DNA of 64,000 bases, from assembly GCA_046710535.1 (NCBI GenBank), contig JBKEHH010000012.1:1-64000 (forward strand). The letters are read 5' to 3'. Both the position numbers and the translations under genes were made by a program. The notes below the pieces were generated by a model. The model was given only the letters and a program-made list of their open reading frames with translations. It had not been told where the DNA came from and did not search any database. Positions 62,110 to 64,000 of this stretch are shown piece by piece; position 1 is the first letter of the stretch; each line of letters opens with the position of its first letter. Source of the DNA: CAWVSB01 sp046710535. Its GTDB lineage: Bacteria > Pseudomonadota > Gammaproteobacteria > Pseudomonadales > CAWVSB01.

Positions 62110-62223
62110 TACTTAGAACGAGATGCGGTGATAGATCCTATAGATACTCACAGGGTGGTGTTGAAGGCATTGAAAGCGACTAGCGGTAAAGCTGATGTTA
62201 AGTCTAGTGCGGATACTTGCTAG
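62110..62223 (+). pseudogene. 3' relic of a second acyl-CoA carboxylase subunit gene
   Basis: Only the last 37 codons remain: Y-L-E-R-D-A-V-I-D-P-I-D-T-H-R-V-V-L-K-A-L-K and an ADTC end. They align with YLEIDAVIDPMETRAVVLKALK and VVDTW at the end of the intact upstream gene, but the DNA has diverged, so it is not a recent duplication. Confidence 0.85.
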
Positions 62224-62290
62224 CATAGCAACTAGTTAGATTAAATCGGGTAGCTCTTGTTTTACAGCTACCAGAATAATTTCAGCCGAC

Positions 62291-64000
62291 CTAATTAAAC
62301 TCTATCTGATAAACCGTGGTGGTACCTGAAACTTCATTACCAACAGCGATGTAGTGTTTCCCGCTTCGGCTAAAGTAATCAATTGACTCGGGGCCAAGAT
62401 CGCCAGCCTTCACATTGTACTCGTCATTATCGCAGTCACCATCATCAGTTTTGGTGCATACTGGCTCAGAGAAATCACGATTATTAATATAGTCCTTAAA
62501 AACCACCTGTCTCGGCACAGTCGCATCAAACACCATAACGCCACCGTGACGCTCTAAGCCGACAAAAATGTAAACCTTGCCGTCGATGTTAGCGACCTCC
62601 ACTGCTTCCGGCTCAGCGCCTTTATCATCTGAACGGCTATCAGCCGAGTCATTACTATCGTTAGTAGAATTGAAATTCTCTTTGTCTAACTCAAATATTT
62701 TCTTGGCAATAACATCGCCGGAGTCATAAACCATTTCACCTTCAGTCGTCCAAATAGTGAACGAACGCGCGCCGAAGGTGTAAACCATGTCATCGGCATC
62801 AAGCGATCCTTTATCGGCAATTACTTTTATGCGACCTAGACCTTTTTTGTCAGCCATCAGTTTACTAAGAGGGTGAGCGCTGTCTAAGGTTAGTTTTTTG
62901 CCTCTGGTTTCGTCGGTAAAGGAAATACAGTCGTCTACTTCAGCGATATATTTTTCTGCATCTTCGTCATCACCACCAACTTCGTATTCATCACCGCTCC
63001 ATTTATCACCAATAGTGTCGCATTGTGCCTGAGTAGCATCATATACATATTCACGCCCATCACCCTCATTGGCAGTCACGAGATAGGTTTTACCGTCATG
63101 CTGAAAGCTGGTAATTGTATCAGGCATAAAATAGCCTACTAGCTGAGGGTAACTCGAAAAATTACCTAACTGTTTATCTTTATTACTTACATCAAGCTGA
63201 TTACCCGACTTAGCATCCCAACTTTTAACCCCTAAAGAAAACAACCTATCGACTGACGCTGACTTAATATCTACTACCGCTATTGCGTTATTTTCTTGCA
63301 ACGACACATAAGCCTTGCCATTTTCAATGGTTAAGTATTCTGGCTCTAAATCTTGAGCGACTGTTGTACCATTTGGCCCAGCAACACGCACACCATATTT
63401 TTGTGCTTCCCCTGAGCGCTGCATACCGTCGTTAAAATCAGCAAAAGACACCTGACTGACTACCGCTTGTTGATAACCGTTAGAAAGATCAACAATAGTG
63501 ACGCTGCCTTCAGGATCAACGGTGTACTGGCCGTTTGGCTCTCCTTCATTAGCGATAACAATATACTTGGCATCACTGCTAAGCGCTACCATATCGGGCA
63601 AGGCTCCAGTCGGATAAGTATTAAGCAGCGATAAATTGTCAGATCGATATAAGGCGACAATACCCGCGTCTTGTTTTACAGCGGCCTCAATAGCCACAGC
63701 AACTAAACCTTCAGCGGTAGATACACTGTTAGCCGCGCCGATTTCAATCCCGGCGTTAATAGCAGCTTGCTGTAAATCAATCCGCCCTACTTTGATTGGT
63801 GCGCCGCTATCACTGAAACTCAAAATATCTACGGTTTTATCTTGTGAATTGACCACATAAATTTTATCCGCACATTCATCGTAACTGACAATTTCTGCAG
63901 AAGAAGTATCGAAAGGATTACCTGATGCATAAGTACCTACAAGCTTCAAACTTATATTACTAGCGCTGTTTGGTGAAGGTTTGCTATGAGAAGTAACACA
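62291..64000 (-). CDS. choice-of-anchor I family beta-propeller protein (5' partial)
   Basis: Frame open to the right edge; the TTG at 63949 is internal, so the true start is outside the window. Repeated beta-propeller strands of the type DKIYVVNSQDKTVDILSF and EGSVTIVDLSNG, and PDTITSFQHDGKTYLVTANE with EGDGREY, define the alkaline-phosphatase-like or choice-of-anchor I family of secreted proteins. Acidic loops (SGDEYEVGGDDEDAEK) suggest calcium. Probably cell-surface or periplasmic; enzymatic role unknown. Confidence 0.88.
   Translation of the reverse strand, partial: CVTSHSKPSPNSASNISLKLVGTYASGNPFDTSSAEIVSYDECADKIYVVNSQDKTVDILSFSDSGAPIKVGRIDLQQAAINAGIEIGAANSVSTAEGLVAVAIEAAVKQDAGIVALYRSDNLSLLNTYPTGALPDMVALSSDAKYIVIANEGEPNGQYTVDPEGSVTIVDLSNGYQQAVVSQVSFADFNDGMQRSGEAQKYGVRVAGPNGTTVAQDLEPEYLTIENGKAYVSLQENNAIAVVDIKSASVDRLFSLGVKSWDAKSGNQLDVSNKDKQLGNFSSYPQLVGYFMPDTITSFQHDGKTYLVTANEGDGREYVYDATQAQCDTIGDKWSGDEYEVGGDDEDAEKYIAEVDDCISFTDETRGKKLTLDSAHPLSKLMADKKGLGRIKVIADKGSLDADDMVYTFGARSFTIWTTEGEMVYDSGDVIAKKIFELDKENFNSTNDSNDSADSRSDDKGAEPEAVEVANIDGKVYIFVGLERHGGVMVFDATVPRQVVFKDYINNRDFSEPVCTKTDDGDCDNDEYNVKAGDLGPESIDYFSRSGKHYIAVGNEVSGTTTVYQIEFN

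Noticed and set aside
1..64000. rRNA, tRNA, phage or conjugative genes
   Set aside because: None recognised by eye; short tRNA-like folds could have been missed without a covariance search.

Overview
The window reads as chromosomal DNA of a marine-type gammaproteobacterium. AT-leaning codon use, the PstSCAB-PhoU set, TmcA, the IbpA-type chaperone and a heavy load of lipid and steroid-type catabolic genes fit a Cellvibrionales or Spongiibacteraceae-like organism; that placement is inference from gene content. No rRNA, tRNA, CRISPR array, prophage or intact insertion sequence was found. The first and last genes run off the window.

Layout: 1-8.2 kb holds mixed housekeeping and catabolic genes (acetoacetate decarboxylase-like, ABC1 kinase, M28 peptidase, PutP, NUDIX, SDR, patatin, divergent Tag). 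8.2-9.7 kb carries two paralogous proteins with histone H1-like tails and 11-residue helical repeats, behind a shared upstream box. 10.2-12.7 kb has a DapB-like reductase and a P450. 12.7-16.5 kb is a poorly conserved, AT-rich stretch with a decayed metallo-hydrolase, a long non-coding gap, an FkbM methyltransferase and a VOC gene without a normal start codon. 16.5-24.7 kb is a lipid/steroid-type region: HDOD oxidase, crotonase, thiolase-like protein, Baeyer-Villiger-type monooxygenase, an amber-interrupted sterol desaturase, ketosteroid isomerase and monoglyceride lipase. The lipase closes a tight operon with gpsA, plsB-like and a HAD-PlsC fusion (22.9-28.7 kb), which together could make glycerol-3-phosphate and acylate it twice. 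Divergent from it are an acyl-CoA synthetase and an alkylsulfatase-like lipoprotein.

34.0-39.5 kb is the phosphate uptake operon pstS-pstC-pstA-pstB-phoU behind four 11-bp Pho half-boxes. 39.6-48.5 kb holds a GNAT protein, EamA exporter, ornithine/lysine-type decarboxylase with a divergent Lrp regulator, TrmK, a frameshifted GFA gene, a small membrane gene broken by an 8-bp repeat, PhnA, NhaC, a ferredoxin-NADP reductase and a LysR regulator. 48.6-57.7 kb holds a small heat-shock gene with a ROSE-like RNA thermometer, an MsbA-like exporter, a degenerate GGDEF protein behind 11-bp repeats, TmcA, a transposase-derived protein, MATE, MAPEG and a hydroxyacid dehydrogenase. 57.9-64 kb holds a penicillin-acylase-family lipoprotein, an acyl-CoA carboxylase subunit with a relic of a second copy behind it, and a choice-of-anchor-I-type beta-propeller protein.

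Several genes are broken by single changes. Four internal stops, three in one gene and one in another, fall where relatives have tryptophan, and each is one G-to-A change from TGG.
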